A model generated the notes under the pieces. That model searched no databases. It saw only the letters and a list, made by a program, of their open reading frames with translations, and had not been told where the DNA came from. A program made the translations under genes and the position numbers. A DNA stretch of 64,000 nucleotides from the NCBI GenBank assembly GCA_947453625.1, contig CANGHK010000018.1, positions 21,388-85,387 on the forward strand, written 5' to 3'. Source of the DNA: Burkholderiales bacterium. Lineage in GTDB: Bacteria; Pseudomonadota; Gammaproteobacteria; Burkholderiales; Burkholderiaceae_C. This document shows, piece after piece, positions 28,787-38,760 of this stretch. Positions within the stretch are counted from its first letter, which is position 1. Every line of letters starts with the position of its first letter.

Positions 28787-30742
28787 TCAGGGAACCAGCT
28801 CGAACAACGCCGAGCCGTCGCCCCGGTCCTGGACCAGCTTGATCTGCGGATAACGCGCCAGATGCGCGACCGCGCCGGCGCCCGACAGGAAGCGCAGCTT
28901 GACGCCCGGCACCGGCTGAACACGCCAGTTGTTGTCGGCGCTGGCGCCCAGCGTGCCGGCGTCGCGCAGGTAGCGCACCAGCGCCTCGCGGGTCTCGTCG
29001 GGCGAGTCGACGACGATGCTCTTGCCGTCCAGCCCCGGGAATCCGCCGCCGCCCGAGGCCCGGTAGTTGTTGGTCACGACCAGGAACGGTGCCGCGTCGG
29101 CTATCGGCTGGCCCTGGTAGCTCAGGCCCTGGATGCGGTGGGCGGCTTGCGCCACCAGTTTGCCATCGGGGCTGTAGCGGGCAGGCTGGGTGAGGTCGAT
29201 GCGGTAGCTCACGCCCTCGATGATGTCGAAGTTGTAGGTCTTGAAAGCGTCGTTGACCAGGTCTTGCTCGGGCGCGCCGCTGGGGTCGATCCGGTTGAAC
29301 TGGCCGGCCGACATCTCCAGCCATTCGCGCACCGCCGCCCCCGTCACTTTCACCACCTTGACGGTGTTGGGGTAGATGTAGAGGTCGGCCACGTTGCGCA
29401 CGCTGAGCGTGCCTGCGGGGATGTCGGTGTAGTAGTTCCAGCCCATCCTGCCGCCGGCCTTGAAGGGGGATGCCGCTGACAGCAGCGGCAGGCCTTCGTA
29501 CTCGGTGCCCTGGACGGCACGGCGCGCGTAGGCCAGTTGGGCCTGGGCGACGATCTGCACCGAGGCGTCGTCGGTCACCTGGGCAAAGTAGCTGGTGATC
29601 GGTGTGCGGGTGCTGGCCACCTCGCCGCGCACATAGGCCAGCGTTGCGGCATGTTCGGTGGCGATCAGCTCGGCCACCATCGGGTCGGCGGCCACCCGCG
29701 GCTGCCGGCTGGCGCGTTCGGTGATGGCGCGGATCTCGGCCCGGCTGTCGGCCACCTTCCAGGCGCCCGAGGCGTTGTCCAGCGTCAGGTCGATCACGCC
29801 CAGGTGGTCGCCCCAACGGCCGGGCATCACCGCCGGCACGCCGTTTATCGTGCCGCGCGCAATGTCGACCTTGGGAAACTTGGCGAAGAAGGCGCCCGGA
29901 AACTCGCCATGCGAATGGCCGAACAGGATCGCGTCTATGCCCGGCACCTCGGCCAGCCTGGCCACCGAGTTTTCGGCGAAGCGCGGCGTCTCGCCGCGCT
30001 CGAAGCCCGAGTGCGGGATGGCCACGACGATCTGGGCGCCCTCGGCGCGCATCTTGGGCACCAGTCGGCGCGCGGTTTCCTGGATGTCGCGCACGGTCAG
30101 CTTGCCTTCCAGGCTCTGCTTGTCCCAGACCAGGATCTGCGGCGGCACAAAGCCGATCACGCCGATCTTGAGCGCCTGTTTCGCGCCGGCCTCGTCGGTG
30201 AACTGGCGCTCCAGGATCACATAGGGCGTGAAGGCGTGGACGTCGTTGTCGGGATTGCCGTCGCCGTCGTCGAGATGGACGTTGGCGCTGACATAGGGGA
30301 AGGCCGCGCCGGCGATCGCCTGGCGCAGGAAGGGCAGACCGTAGTTGAACTCGTGGTTGCCGATGTTGGCGGCGTCCACGCCGATCGCGTTGAGCACCTT
30401 GTAGGCTGGGTGCACCTGGCTGGCGGCCAGCGGCTTGATGCGTGCAGTCCAGTCGCCCAGCGGGCTGCCCTGCAGCAGGTCGCCGTTGTCGAACAGCAGC
30501 GAATTCTTCGCCTCGGCGCGCGCCGCCTTGATCAGCGTGATCGTCTTGGCCAGGCCGTAGTCGTCGGTCGGCTTGTCCTGGTAATAGTCGTAGTTGAGCA
30601 GGTTCATGTGCACATCGGTGGTCTCCAGGATGCGCAGGCGGAGTTCGGCGGCCCAGGATGGGAGGGCGCACAGCAGCAAGCAGGCGCAAGTGAGCCGCGC
30701 GATGCGCGGCGGCAGGACAGCAGGGTGGGGGGTCAAAGTCAT
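28787..30742 (-). CDS. cpdB: 2',3'-cyclic-nucleotide 2'-phosphodiesterase / 3'-nucleotidase
   Basis: A 651-residue periplasmic metallophosphoesterase. The signal peptide ends near SWAAEL. Metal-site motifs are ETTDVHMNLLNYDYY, LLFDNGDLLQGSPLGDW, NIGNHEFNYGLPFL and LFGHSHGEFPG. The C-terminal nucleotidase domain (YRASGGGGFPGLDG) is present. It releases nucleosides and phosphate from cyclic nucleotides outside the inner membrane. Confidence 0.94.
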   Translation of the reverse strand: MTLTPHPAVLPPRIARLTCACLLLCALPSWAAELRLRILETTDVHMNLLNYDYYQDKPTDDYGLAKTITLIKAARAEAKNSLLFDNGDLLQGSPLGDWTARIKPLAASQVHPAYKVLNAIGVDAANIGNHEFNYGLPFLRQAIAGAAFPYVSANVHLDDGDGNPDNDVHAFTPYVILERQFTDEAGAKQALKIGVIGFVPPQILVWDKQSLEGKLTVRDIQETARRLVPKMRAEGAQIVVAIPHSGFERGETPRFAENSVARLAEVPGIDAILFGHSHGEFPGAFFAKFPKVDIARGTINGVPAVMPGRWGDHLGVIDLTLDNASGAWKVADSRAEIRAITERASRQPRVAADPMVAELIATEHAATLAYVRGEVASTRTPITSYFAQVTDDASVQIVAQAQLAYARRAVQGTEYEGLPLLSAASPFKAGGRMGWNYYTDIPAGTLSVRNVADLYIYPNTVKVVKVTGAAVREWLEMSAGQFNRIDPSGAPEQDLVNDAFKTYNFDIIEGVSYRIDLTQPARYSPDGKLVAQAAHRIQGLSYQGQPIADAAPFLVVTNNYRASGGGGFPGLDGKSIVVDSPDETREALVRYLRDAGTLGASADNNWRVQPVPGVKLRFLSGAGAVAHLARYPQIKLVQDRGDGSALFELVP

Positions 30743-30808
30743 CGCAGGAGCTTAGCAAGCGCTGCGCCAGCCCCAGGCAGTCCAGCCCCAAGCCCGCAGC
30801 CAAAAGCA

Positions 30809-30842
30809 CAACGGCCCGCCGGCGAATGCGGGCGGGCCGTTG
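30809..30842 (-). terminator. terminator of acnB
   Basis: CAACGGCCCGCC pairs with GGCGGGCCGTTG around a GGCGAATGC loop. On the minus strand it lies 30 bases after the acnB stop and is followed by TGCTTTT. Confidence 0.75.
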
Positions 30843-30871
30843 CAGGGGTGCCGGGCAGCGCCCGGCAGCGT

Positions 30872-33469
30872 TCAGACCGTCACGGCCTTGGCCGTCTCGG
30901 CATATTCCGGGATGCGGTCGAAGTTGAGGTACTGGTAGATCTGGCCCGCGCTCTTGGTCACCACACCCATGTCGGCCTGGTACTCGGCCAGCGTCGGGAT
31001 GCGACCGATCTTGCTGGCGATCGCCGCCAACTCGGCCGAGGCCAGGTAGACAAAGGTGTTCTTGCCCAGCCGGTTCGGGAAGTTGCGTGTGCTGGTCGAG
31101 ACCACCGTCGCGCCTTCGCGCACCTGGGCCTGGTTGCCCATGCACAGGCTGCAGCCCGGCATCTCGGTGCGCGCACCGGCGGCGCCGAACACGCCGTAAT
31201 GGCCTTCCTGCGTCAGCTGCTGGGCGTCCATCTTGGTCGGCGGGGCCACCCACAGCTTGACCGGGATGTCGCGCTTGCCTTCGAGCAGCTTGGATGCGGC
31301 GCGGAAGTGGCCGATGTTGGTCATGCACGAGCCGATGAAGACCTCGTCGATCTTGGTGCCGGCCACCGCCGACAGCAGCTTGGCGTCATCGGGGTCGTTC
31401 GGGCAGCACAGGACGGGCTCGGTCAGCGCGTTCAGGTCGATCTCGATCACCGCGGCGTACTCGGCGTCCCGGTCGGCCTCGAGCAGTTGCGGGTCGGCCA
31501 GCCAGGCCTCGACCGCCTGGATGCGGCGCTCCAACGTGCGCTTGTCCTGGTAGCCGTCGGCGATCATGTTCTTCATCAGCACGACGTTGCTGGTGAGGTA
31601 TTCCTTGACCGGCTCGGGGTTGAGCTTGACCGTGCAGCCGGCGGCGCTGCGCTCGGCGCTGGCGTCCGACAGCTCGAAGGCTTGCTCGACGCGCAGGTCG
31701 GGCAGGCCTTCGATCTCGAGGATGCGGCCCGAGAAGACGTTGATCTTGCCCTGCTTGGCCACCGTCAGCAGCCCGGCCCTGATCGCGTACAGCGGGATCG
31801 CATGCACCAGGTCGCGCAGCGTGATGCCGGGCTGCATCTGGCCGGTGAAGCGCACCAGCACGGATTCGGGCATGTCCAGCGGCATCACGCCGGTGGCCGC
31901 ACCGAAGGCCACCAGACCTGAGCCGGCCGGAAAGCTGATGCCGATCGGGAAGCGGGTGTGGCTGTCGCCGCCGGTGCCCACGGTGTCGGGCAGCAGCAGG
32001 CGGTTGAGCCAGCTGTGGATCACGCCGTCGCCCGGGCGCAGGCTGACGCCGCCGCGGCTGCTGATGAAGGCCGGCAGCTCGCGGTGGGTCTTCACGTCCA
32101 CCGGCTTGGGGTAGGCCGCGGTGTGGCAGAAGCTCTGCATCACCAGGTCGGCTGAAAATCCCAGGCAGGCCAGGTCTTTCAGCTCGTCGCGCGTCATCGG
32201 GCCGGTGGTGTCCTGGCTGCCGACGGTGGTCATCCGGGGCTCGCAGTAGGTGCCGGGGCGAACGCCCTGCTGGTTGCCGGCGACGACTGGCAGTCCGACC
32301 GCACGGCCGACCATCTTCTGCGCCACGGTGAAGCCGGCGTTGGTTGCGATCGGCGGCGTGGGCAGGCGGAACACGGTGGACGCCGGCAGGCCCAGGAACT
32401 CACGCGCCCTGGCGGTGAGCGAGCGGCCGATGATCAGGTTGATGCGGCCACCGGCGCGCACTTCGTCGAACAGCACCTCGCTCTTGAGCTTGAACTCGAT
32501 AGCCAGCTTGCCGTCTTTCTCTATCTTGCCGTCGTAGGGGTAGATGTCGATCACGTCGCCCATGTCGAAGGCCGAGACATCGACCTCGATCGGCAGCGCA
32601 CCCGAGTCCTCCTGGGTGTTGAAGAAGATCGGCGCGATCTTGCCGCCCAGCGTGACGCCGCCAAAGCGCTTGTTGGGCACGAAAGGGATGTCCTGGCCGG
32701 TGGCCCAGATCACGCTGTTGGTCGCGCTCTTGCGGCTGGAGCCGGTGCCCACCACGTCGCCGACATAGGCCACCAGGTGGCCTTTGGCCTTGAGGTCCTC
32801 GATGAACTGCATCGGGCCGCGCTTGCCGTCTTCCTCGGGCGTGATGCCGGGGCGGGCGTTCTTGAGCATCGCCAGGTAGTGCAGCGGGATGTCGGGCCGG
32901 CTCCAGGCGTCGGGCGCGGGCGACAGGTCGTCGGTGTTGGTCTCACCGACCACCTTGAACACGGTGACGGTGATCTTCCTGGCCACTTCGGGGCGCGAGG
33001 TGAACCACTCGGCTTCGGACCAGCTCTGCATCACATCCTGGGCGAACGCGTTGCCGGCCCTGGCCTTCTCGGCCACGTCGTTGAAGAAGTCGAACATCAG
33101 CAGCGTCTTCTTCAGCGCGGCGGCAGCCACGCCCGCGACCTCGACGTCGTCGAGCAACTCGATCAGCGGGTGCACGTTGTAGCCGCCCACCATCGTGCCC
33201 AGCAACTCGGTCGCACGGGCCTTGGAGATCAGGTCGACGCCCACCTCGCCATGCGCCACCGCGGCCAGGAAGCTGGCCTTGACCTTGGCCGCGTCGTCCA
33301 CGCCCGGCGGCACGCGGTAGGTGATCAGATCGAGCAGGAAGGACTCTTCGCTGGCCGGCGGGCTCTTGATCAGCTCGATCAGGTCGGCGGTCTGCTGGGC
33401 AGACAGCGGCAGCGGCGGAATGCCGAGGGCGGCACGTTCGGCCACATGTTGGCGATAGGCTTGCAGCAT
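30872..33469 (-). CDS. acnB: aconitate hydratase B
   Basis: An 865-residue TCA-cycle enzyme that isomerises citrate to isocitrate with a [4Fe-4S] cluster. The N-terminal HEAT-like domain ([20 protein letters not shown]) marks the B type. Cluster Cys motifs occur in [14 protein letters not shown] and [30 protein letters not shown] and [13 protein letters not shown] are active-site stretches. It is monocistronic, with its own operator-bearing promoter and terminator. Confidence 0.98.
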   Translation of the reverse strand: MLQAYRQHVAERAALGIPPLPLSAQQTADLIELIKSPPASEESFLLDLITYRVPPGVDDAAKVKASFLAAVAHGEVGVDLISKARATELLGTMVGGYNVHPLIELLDDVEVAGVAAAALKKTLLMFDFFNDVAEKARAGNAFAQDVMQSWSEAEWFTSRPEVARKITVTVFKVVGETNTDDLSPAPDAWSRPDIPLHYLAMLKNARPGITPEEDGKRGPMQFIEDLKAKGHLVAYVGDVVGTGSSRKSATNSVIWATGQDIPFVPNKRFGGVTLGGKIAPIFFNTQEDSGALPIEVDVSAFDMGDVIDIYPYDGKIEKDGKLAIEFKLKSEVLFDEVRAGGRINLIIGRSLTARAREFLGLPASTVFRLPTPPIATNAGFTVAQKMVGRAVGLPVVAGNQQGVRPGTYCEPRMTTVGSQDTTGPMTRDELKDLACLGFSADLVMQSFCHTAAYPKPVDVKTHRELPAFISSRGGVSLRPGDGVIHSWLNRLLLPDTVGTGGDSHTRFPIGISFPAGSGLVAFGAATGVMPLDMPESVLVRFTGQMQPGITLRDLVHAIPLYAIRAGLLTVAKQGKINVFSGRILEIEGLPDLRVEQAFELSDASAERSAAGCTVKLNPEPVKEYLTSNVVLMKNMIADGYQDKRTLERRIQAVEAWLADPQLLEADRDAEYAAVIEIDLNALTEPVLCCPNDPDDAKLLSAVAGTKIDEVFIGSCMTNIGHFRAASKLLEGKRDIPVKLWVAPPTKMDAQQLTQEGHYGVFGAAGARTEMPGCSLCMGNQAQVREGATVVSTSTRNFPNRLGKNTFVYLASAELAAIASKIGRIPTLAEYQADMGVVTKSAGQIYQYLNFDRIPEYAETAKAVTV

Positions 33470-33565
33470 CTCGAGGGCTCCTGGAGGACGGTGGAGAAAC
33501 AGGTGACGGGGATGGGCCCCGCTGCTGCGGCGGCAGCCTGCAGCGCATCTACGGGTAAGCCCGAT

Positions 33566-33593
33566 ATTTTATGTCTTATATAAGACTTGCCAA
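33566..33593 (-). promoter_or_regulatory. acnB promoter with a 14-bp palindromic operator in the spacer
   Basis: On the minus strand TTGGCA (33593-33588), a 16-base spacer and TAAAAT (33571-33566) form a strong promoter about 90 bases before acnB. The spacer is almost entirely the perfect palindrome GTCTTATATAAGAC (33573-33586). This motif type is known for GntR-family TCA-cycle regulators of betaproteobacteria. Binding there would block polymerase, so repression is expected. Confidence 0.72.
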
Positions 33594-33673
33594 GCGAATT
33601 CTTGCGCCGCAGGCCGCGGCCGCGGCTGATTGTGACCCGGCGCGGCAAGTGCCGGCGCGGTTTCGGCGGGCGC

Positions 33674-33699
33674 AAAAAAGCCCGCGCGTCCGCGGGCTT
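33674..33699 (-). terminator. terminator of the small membrane-protein gene
   Basis: On the minus strand AAGCCCGCGGACGCGCGGGC is followed by TTTTTT. It lies 60 bases after the stop of the 44-residue gene. Confidence 0.75.
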
Positions 33700-33759
33700 G
33701 GAGGGGTGGACCGGGCTGTGCTTGGGGCAATCCCCGGCCGGCCCGGCGCCAGCGCTCGG

Positions 33760-33894
33760 TCAGGCGTTGTCGCGCATCCACTGCGCGGCCCAGGCGTCGG
33801 AGCGGGTCTGGGCTTGTGCGCCGCTGGTCATCAGCCAGACCAGGGAGCCGGTGGCAAACACGAGCGGTACGAGGGCAAGAATCACAGAAATCAT
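33760..33894 (-). CDS. 44-residue single-helix membrane protein
   Basis: ATG 33894 gives ISVILALVPLVFATGSLVWLM as one membrane helix, then a short tail SGAQAQTRSDAWAAQWMRDNA. In-frame ATG 33960 would add a Pro-rich 22-residue extension. No strong ribosome site is seen. A terminator just after the stop supports a real gene. Function unknown. Confidence 0.55.
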   Translation of the reverse strand: MISVILALVPLVFATGSLVWLMTSGAQAQTRSDAWAAQWMRDNA

Positions 33895-34084
33895 GGTGGG
33901 GTCGGGTTCGGGAGTCGGTTGATCGCGCGTCGGCCCGCCAGTCGAACCGAAATGCTGCATCGCAGCATAGTGACTTCGGCCGCCAGGAGCGGTTTGATCA
34001 GTAATAACCCTCATCCCTGGCCGGCTTGTACGCCGCGGGCTTGACTTGTGCAAGTAGATCGGCAGGGCGGGGCGCGCCCGGTGC

Positions 34085-34732
34085 TCACTGCGCGGCCGAC
34101 GCCGCGGCGGTCGGCGCCGCAGAGCGCACGATGCCCAGGCTGTTGGCCGCGCCAGCCACCGCCGCCAAGGCCGCGCGTTGCTCGGAGTGGGTGCAGGCGT
34201 CGACCATGCGCTGGCCTATCCTGGTGTTCATCAGCATCGATTTGGTCGGGATCTGCAGCCAGACGATCCCGGCAGCATTGTCTTCCAGGCGAACCGCGCC
34301 GGTCTGGGTCTCCCGCGGCACCATGCGGTAGTGCTGCTTCTTGTGGCTGACCGAGAAGTGGCCGGGCTGGCCGTCCACCGGCAGCACCGTGATGTGCTGG
34401 TCGAATTCGCAATCGGCGCTGCCGGTCAGCACCCGGGAGGCAATGTCGAGCTGCACGTCGCTGATCGACTCGACCGTGCTGGTGGCCAGCGCAAGGCTGC
34501 TGGCCTCGTTCTTGAGCTGCTGCCTCGGTGTTGCGGGCTTGGTGGCTTGGGCGGTCTTGACGCCGGTCTTGGGCGTGGCGACCGGTTCGGCCAGGTCGGT
34601 TGCGGCCGCGGCGGGCATCGTGGCCCATCCGGCCAGGCCCAACACCACGGCGAGGGCCGCGGACCGCGCCGCCGCGGCATTGCGGAGACGGCGAGCCGGG
34701 TAACAGACGGACAGCATCAGGATATCGGTCAT
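34085..34732 (-). CDS. exported protein of unknown function
   Basis: 215 residues. A basic N-terminus and hydrophobic helix ALAVVLGLAGWATMPAAAA form a signal peptide. The mature part has a CEFDQHITV-type segment (residue Cys in SADCEFDQH) and FSVSHKKQHYRMVPRETQTG. This resembles secreted Burkholderiales proteins without assigned role. The start at 34732 is the first that puts the signal near the N-terminus; 34714 is an alternative. Confidence 0.7.
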   Translation of the reverse strand: MTDILMLSVCYPARRLRNAAAARSAALAVVLGLAGWATMPAAAATDLAEPVATPKTGVKTAQATKPATPRQQLKNEASSLALATSTVESISDVQLDIASRVLTGSADCEFDQHITVLPVDGQPGHFSVSHKKQHYRMVPRETQTGAVRLEDNAAGIVWLQIPTKSMLMNTRIGQRMVDACTHSEQRAALAAVAGAANSLGIVRSAAPTAAASAAQ

Positions 34733-34857
34733 GGTGTGGGCCAATCCAAGTCGAGAAGCCGATTGTCCCGCAAGCCATGGCGTCGGCACCGCGACGGCCG
34801 GGTGGCCGGTCGAAAACCGTTACCCTTGTCGGCCGACCTCCACCGGCGAGCCGCACC

Positions 34858-35331
34858 ATGACCGACCACTGCGCCACGATCGCCTGGCAGCGCGAAGGCC
34901 AGACCTTCATCGACCGTCGCTATCACCGCCGCCACGCGTGGATCTTCGACGGCGGTGCGGTGGTTGCGGGCTCGTCCTCGCCCCAGGTCGTGCCCTTGCC
35001 GATGTCCGATGCGTCAGCGGTCGACCCCGAGGAGGCCTTTGTCGCGTCGCTGTCGAGCTGCCACCTGCTGTGGTTTCTCGACATCGCCTGCAACGCCGGC
35101 TGGGTGGTGGACGATTACCGCGACGACGCCAGCGGCGTGATGGGCCTGAATGCCGACGGCAGGCTGGCGATGACGCGGGTGACGCTGCGACCCTGCGTGC
35201 GCTTTGCAGGCGAGCGCCAGCCCGACGACGCCGAAATCGATCGCCTGCACGGCGCGGCCCACGAGGCCTGTTTCATCGCCAACTCGGTTCGCACCGAACT
35301 GCGCTGCGAGCCGGTGATCGCCGCCGCTTGA
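34858..35331 (+). CDS. OsmC/Ohr family peroxidase-like protein
   Basis: 157 residues. The two redox Cys of the family are in SLSSCHLLWF and AHEACFIANSV. VDPEEAFVASLSSCH is the typical helix. OsmC and Ohr reduce organic hydroperoxides in the cytoplasm. It is divergent from the exported-protein gene at 34085, with about 125 bases between. Confidence 0.88.
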   Translation: MTDHCATIAWQREGQTFIDRRYHRRHAWIFDGGAVVAGSSSPQVVPLPMSDASAVDPEEAFVASLSSCHLLWFLDIACNAGWVVDDYRDDASGVMGLNADGRLAMTRVTLRPCVRFAGERQPDDAEIDRLHGAAHEACFIANSVRTELRCEPVIAAA

Positions 35332-35383
35332 CGCCGCCCCCGCCACCAGCCTCCCGCCAGACACCCCCCCACTGGAGACCGCC

Positions 35384-36040
35384 ATGTACCTGCCCGCCCA
35401 TTTCGAAGAAACCCGTCCGTCCGAACTGCACGCCCTGCTGCGCCGGCACCCGCTGGGCCTGCTGATCACCCAGGATGCCCAGGGCGCGCCGGTGGCCAAT
35501 GCGATTCCGTTCATGCTGGAGGCCGGGCGCGGCCCGTTCGGCACGCTGGTCGGCCATGTGGCGCGCGCCAACCCGGTATGGCAGTTGCCGGCCGGCGCGC
35601 CGCCGACGCCGCAGGTGCTGGTGGTGTTCCAGGGCCCGAACGGCTATGTCTCGCCCAACGGCTACCCCAGCAAGGCCGAGCATGGCAAGGTGGTGCCGAC
35701 CTGGAACTACGCCGTGGTTCAGGCGCGCGGGCCGCTGCAGGTGCTGGACGACGAGGCGGCCGCGCATGCCCTGGTGTCGCGCCTGACCGACCGCCACGAG
35801 GCCACGCAGCGCCGCCCCTGGGGCGTGGGTGACGCGCCCGCCGACTACATCGCCGGCATGCTCCGCGCCATCGTCTGCATCGAGATCCCGTTGACCGCGC
35901 TGGTCGGCAAGTACAAGCTGAGCCAGAACCGCAGCGCGGCCGACCGCGCCGGCGTGGTGGCCGCGCTGCAGGCGGGCGATGACAGCGGCAACCACGACCT
36001 GGCGCGCTGGATGCGGGCCGATGGCGCGCCTGGCGCCTGA
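35384..36040 (+). CDS. paiB: PaiB family FMN-binding protein
   Basis: 218 residues. MYLPAHFEE and LHALLRRHPLGLLITQDA start the split-barrel flavin fold. HVARANPVW, GPNGYVSPNGYPS and VVPTWNYAVVQARG are PaiB hallmarks. PaiB is named a negative regulator of sporulation genes in Bacillus; in proteobacteria the role is unclear. It follows the OsmC gene by 52 bases and may share its transcript. Confidence 0.88.
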   Translation: MYLPAHFEETRPSELHALLRRHPLGLLITQDAQGAPVANAIPFMLEAGRGPFGTLVGHVARANPVWQLPAGAPPTPQVLVVFQGPNGYVSPNGYPSKAEHGKVVPTWNYAVVQARGPLQVLDDEAAAHALVSRLTDRHEATQRRPWGVGDAPADYIAGMLRAIVCIEIPLTALVGKYKLSQNRSAADRAGVVAALQAGDDSGNHDLARWMRADGAPGA

Positions 36041-36169
36041 AGCGGCCCGCCAGGCCAAGCCCGCAGGCCGGTTTAACCCTGGCTTCACCCTGCGCTCACG
36101 CAGCCCTCATCCCGCTCCGCCACATTAGGCCGATAGACAGGGGCATCCCGCCCCGTCCGGAGCACAACC

Positions 36170-37681
36170 ATGCGCAACATCCTCAAACCCCTGGGCTGGG
36201 CCCTGCTGGGCGGCGGCCTGGCCGTGATGACCACGGCGGGCGCCATCGGTTTCCCATGGTTCAACAAGGACAAGCCGGCAGCGCAGGCCGGCGCCGCACC
36301 GACCGCGGTGGCAGCGGCCGTCGCCGCGCTGCCGCCGCTGCCGGCTTTGCCGCCCGGCAGCGCGCCCAACTACCGCGCGATCGTCCAGCAGTACGGGCCG
36401 GCGGTGGTGGGCGTGACGGTCGAGGGGCTGCACAAGACCAGCCCCGAGGAGGCTGCGGCGATGGCCGAGTCGCAGCATAGCGACCCGATGTACCGCTTCT
36501 TCCGCGGCGTGCCCGGCATGCCCGGCCATGGCGCGATGCCCGACCAGCCTTTCCGGGGCCAGGGCTCGGGCTTCATCGTTTCGGCCGACGGGCTGATCCT
36601 GACCAACGCCCATGTCGTCAAGGACGCCAAGGAGGTGACGGTGCGGCTGGCCGACCGGCGCGAATACGCTGCCCGGGTGCTGGGCAGCGACCCGGCCACC
36701 GACATCGCGGTGTTGCGCATCGCTGCCCAGGGCCTGCCGACGGTGCGGCTGGGCGACCCGAAATCGCTGCAGGTCGGCGACCCGGTGCTGGCCATAGGCG
36801 CGCCCTACGGCCTGGAGCAGACGGCTACCGCCGGTATCGTCAGCGCCAAGGGTCGCTCGCTGCCGGGTGACGCGGCCGTGCCCTTCATCCAGACCGACGC
36901 CGCGGTCAACCCCGGCAACTCGGGCGGGCCGCTGTTCGACGCCGCCGGCAACGTGGTGGGCATCAACGCGCAGATCTATTCGCGCACCGGCGGCTTCCAG
37001 GGCGTGAGCTTCGCGATTCCGGTCGATGTGGCGATGCGGGTGCGCGACCAGATCGTCGCCACCGGCCGCGCCCAGCATGCGCGGCTGGGCGTGATGGTGC
37101 AGGACCTGACCCAGCCGCTGGCAGACAGCTTCGGCCTGCCCAAGCCCGATGGCGCGCTGGTGGCCCAGGTCGAATCCAAGAGCCCGGCGGCCAGCGCCGG
37201 CCTGAAGTCGGGCGACGTTATCCTGCGCATCGACGGCGAGCCCATGGTGCAGGCCGGCAGCCTGTCGGCGCGCATCGCCCAGTCGCAACCCGGTGATCGC
37301 ATCAAGCTCAGCGTCTGGCGCGGCCAGAAGCCGCTCGACCTGGAGGTGACGCTGGGCCGCGCCGGCGAGACCGGTGCGGGTCAGGCCGGCGCGGGCGATG
37401 ATGAGACCGGTGGCGGGCCCCGGCTCGGCCTGGCGCTGCGTCCGCTGAGCCGCGATGAGCGTGCTCAGGCGCAGATCGAGCATGGCCTGCTCGTGCGGGA
37501 GGTGCAGGGCGCGGCGGCGCGTGCCGGCCTGGCCCAGGGCGACGTCGTGATGGCCATCAACGGCCTGCCAGTGGACACCGTCGACGAATTGAAGCGGGTG
37601 CTGGCGGCCAAGCCCAAGAGCGTGGCGCTGCTGGTGTGGCGCGACGGTGAGCGGCTGTTCGTGCCGGTGCCCCTGGGCTGA
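36170..37681 (+). CDS. DegP/HtrA-type periplasmic serine protease
   Basis: 503 residues. An N-terminal membrane/signal segment is followed by a Pro/Ala linker. The catalytic triad is visible as LILTNAHVV (His), ATDIAVLRI (Asp) and NPGNSGGPLFD (Ser). Two PDZ domains follow (RLGVMVQDLTQPLADSFGL and RLGLALRPLSRDERAQ). It degrades or refolds misfolded envelope proteins. DegP, DegQ or MucD cannot be separated here. Confidence 0.93.
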   Translation: MRNILKPLGWALLGGGLAVMTTAGAIGFPWFNKDKPAAQAGAAPTAVAAAVAALPPLPALPPGSAPNYRAIVQQYGPAVVGVTVEGLHKTSPEEAAAMAESQHSDPMYRFFRGVPGMPGHGAMPDQPFRGQGSGFIVSADGLILTNAHVVKDAKEVTVRLADRREYAARVLGSDPATDIAVLRIAAQGLPTVRLGDPKSLQVGDPVLAIGAPYGLEQTATAGIVSAKGRSLPGDAAVPFIQTDAAVNPGNSGGPLFDAAGNVVGINAQIYSRTGGFQGVSFAIPVDVAMRVRDQIVATGRAQHARLGVMVQDLTQPLADSFGLPKPDGALVAQVESKSPAASAGLKSGDVILRIDGEPMVQAGSLSARIAQSQPGDRIKLSVWRGQKPLDLEVTLGRAGETGAGQAGAGDDETGGGPRLGLALRPLSRDERAQAQIEHGLLVREVQGAAARAGLAQGDVVMAINGLPVDTVDELKRVLAAKPKSVALLVWRDGERLFVPVPLG

Positions 37682-37710
37682 GAGGCTGGGGGTTTTTCGA
37701 TCATGCCCGC

Positions 37711-37791
37711 TCACCCCGGCTCGGCCGCCGCCACCGTGATGCTGTCCTTGTGAACGTCCAAGCCCACATGAATCTTGGTAGTCTCTTCCAT
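37711..37791 (-). mobile_element. IS110-family transposase N-terminal remnant
   Basis: On the minus strand, ATG 37791 reads METTKIHVGLDVHKDSITVA-like sequence (with GLDVHKDSITVAAAEPG, the first catalytic Asp motif of IS110 DEDD transposases) and then stops after 26 codons. The rest of the enzyme is absent. The 180 bases before the ATG (37792-37975) hold no gene. In intact IS110 elements the left-end non-coding RNA lies there. The stretch 37681-38002 holds nothing else recognisable. Confidence 0.7.
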
Positions 37792-38001
37792 GGTCGGTCT
37801 CCACACGTTGAGTTTCTGACGCAAGTCGCAATGTGTAGCTCGGCAGGTCTCGGCCTGCAACCTACGTCGCAGGAGGCCGGCCGCCTGCAGCTCGCGCCGC
37901 GACCATGGTGTCTAGAACGGGCACGTTTTGGCACGTTGCCCGGTCACGCTCGAATTCCTCTCAGCCCCTGAGGTGTCGGCCGCTTCAGTCCCCGCCCGGC
38001 C

Positions 38002-38724
38002 TCACCATGTCCAGCCGCCACGCGGCAGCAGCGTGACCGTGCCGTAACCCAGCGTCAGCCGGCCATCGGCCTGCATCTGGCGCAAGGCCAGGTGGACCCG
38101 CTGTCGCGAGGCCCCGGCAGCGGCCGCCAGTTCGGCTTGGGTCAGCGTCAGGCAAATACCGCCCGCGCCATCGGCTTGCCCCTGGCTGCCGGCCAGGCGC
38201 AGCAGCGCAAAATTCAGCCGCTCGGCCAAGGTGCGCGAGCCACTCGTCTCGACATACCGGAACAACTCGCCCACCCGGCGCGCCAACTGCACCGCAATGC
38301 CGATGGCCCCGGCGGGATGCTGGTGCAGCACGTCGAGAAACGCCTTGCGCTCGACATGCAGCGTCATGGCTGCACCGTGGGTCACGATGGACACGGGCGA
38401 CGGCAATTGCGCCAACACATCGGGCAGGCCAGTGATCTCACCCTCCTCCATCCAGCGCATAAGGGCATCGGTGCCGGTTGCCCGGCCCAACATCACGGCC
38501 AGCCGACCTTGCAGCGCCACCACCACGGCACCCGTTCGCTCACCCTGGCGCAACACCGTCTGGCCAAGCCGCCACTGGCGGCGGGTGCCGGCGGCATGCA
38601 GCGCCAGCACCACCTCGGGCGGCAGTTCCAGCAAGCGCCCGCCCGCGCCGACCGTTGAAATCGCTGCCGAGTCGGCGGTTTCAGTTGGGCCCGGTGGGCT
38701 TGCGGAATGCGGGATAGCGATCAT
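38002..38724 (-). CDS. Crp/Fnr family transcriptional regulator
   Basis: 240 residues. The cyclic-nucleotide-binding-like barrel spans about 20-140 (VLRQGERTGAVVVALQGRLA), followed by the dimer helix. The C-terminal winged helix has LTQAELAAAAGASRQRVHLAL. No N-terminal Cys set for an Fe-S cluster is present, so it is not an Fnr oxygen sensor. It is divergent from the sulfonate-type ABC operon and probably controls it. A dyad lies 15 bases before its start. Confidence 0.87.
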   Translation of the reverse strand: MIAIPHSASPPGPTETADSAAISTVGAGGRLLELPPEVVLALHAAGTRRQWRLGQTVLRQGERTGAVVVALQGRLAVMLGRATGTDALMRWMEEGEITGLPDVLAQLPSPVSIVTHGAAMTLHVERKAFLDVLHQHPAGAIGIAVQLARRVGELFRYVETSGSRTLAERLNFALLRLAGSQGQADGAGGICLTLTQAELAAAAGASRQRVHLALRQMQADGRLTLGYGTVTLLPRGGWTW

Positions 38725-38738
38725 CTGGTTTGACCTCG

Positions 38739-38760
38739 GATTGTCACCCAAGTGGAAATC
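38739..38760. promoter_or_regulatory. imperfect dyad, candidate Crp/Fnr-type operator
   Basis: GATTGTCAC-CCAA-GTGGAAATC matches its own reverse complement at 7 of 9 positions per arm. It lies in the gap between the regulator and the ABC operon. Confidence 0.35.

Noticed and set aside
28479..31328. 949-codon open frame on the - strand
   Set aside because: It is an out-of-frame reading of cpdB and the end of acnB, which are both well supported in another frame.
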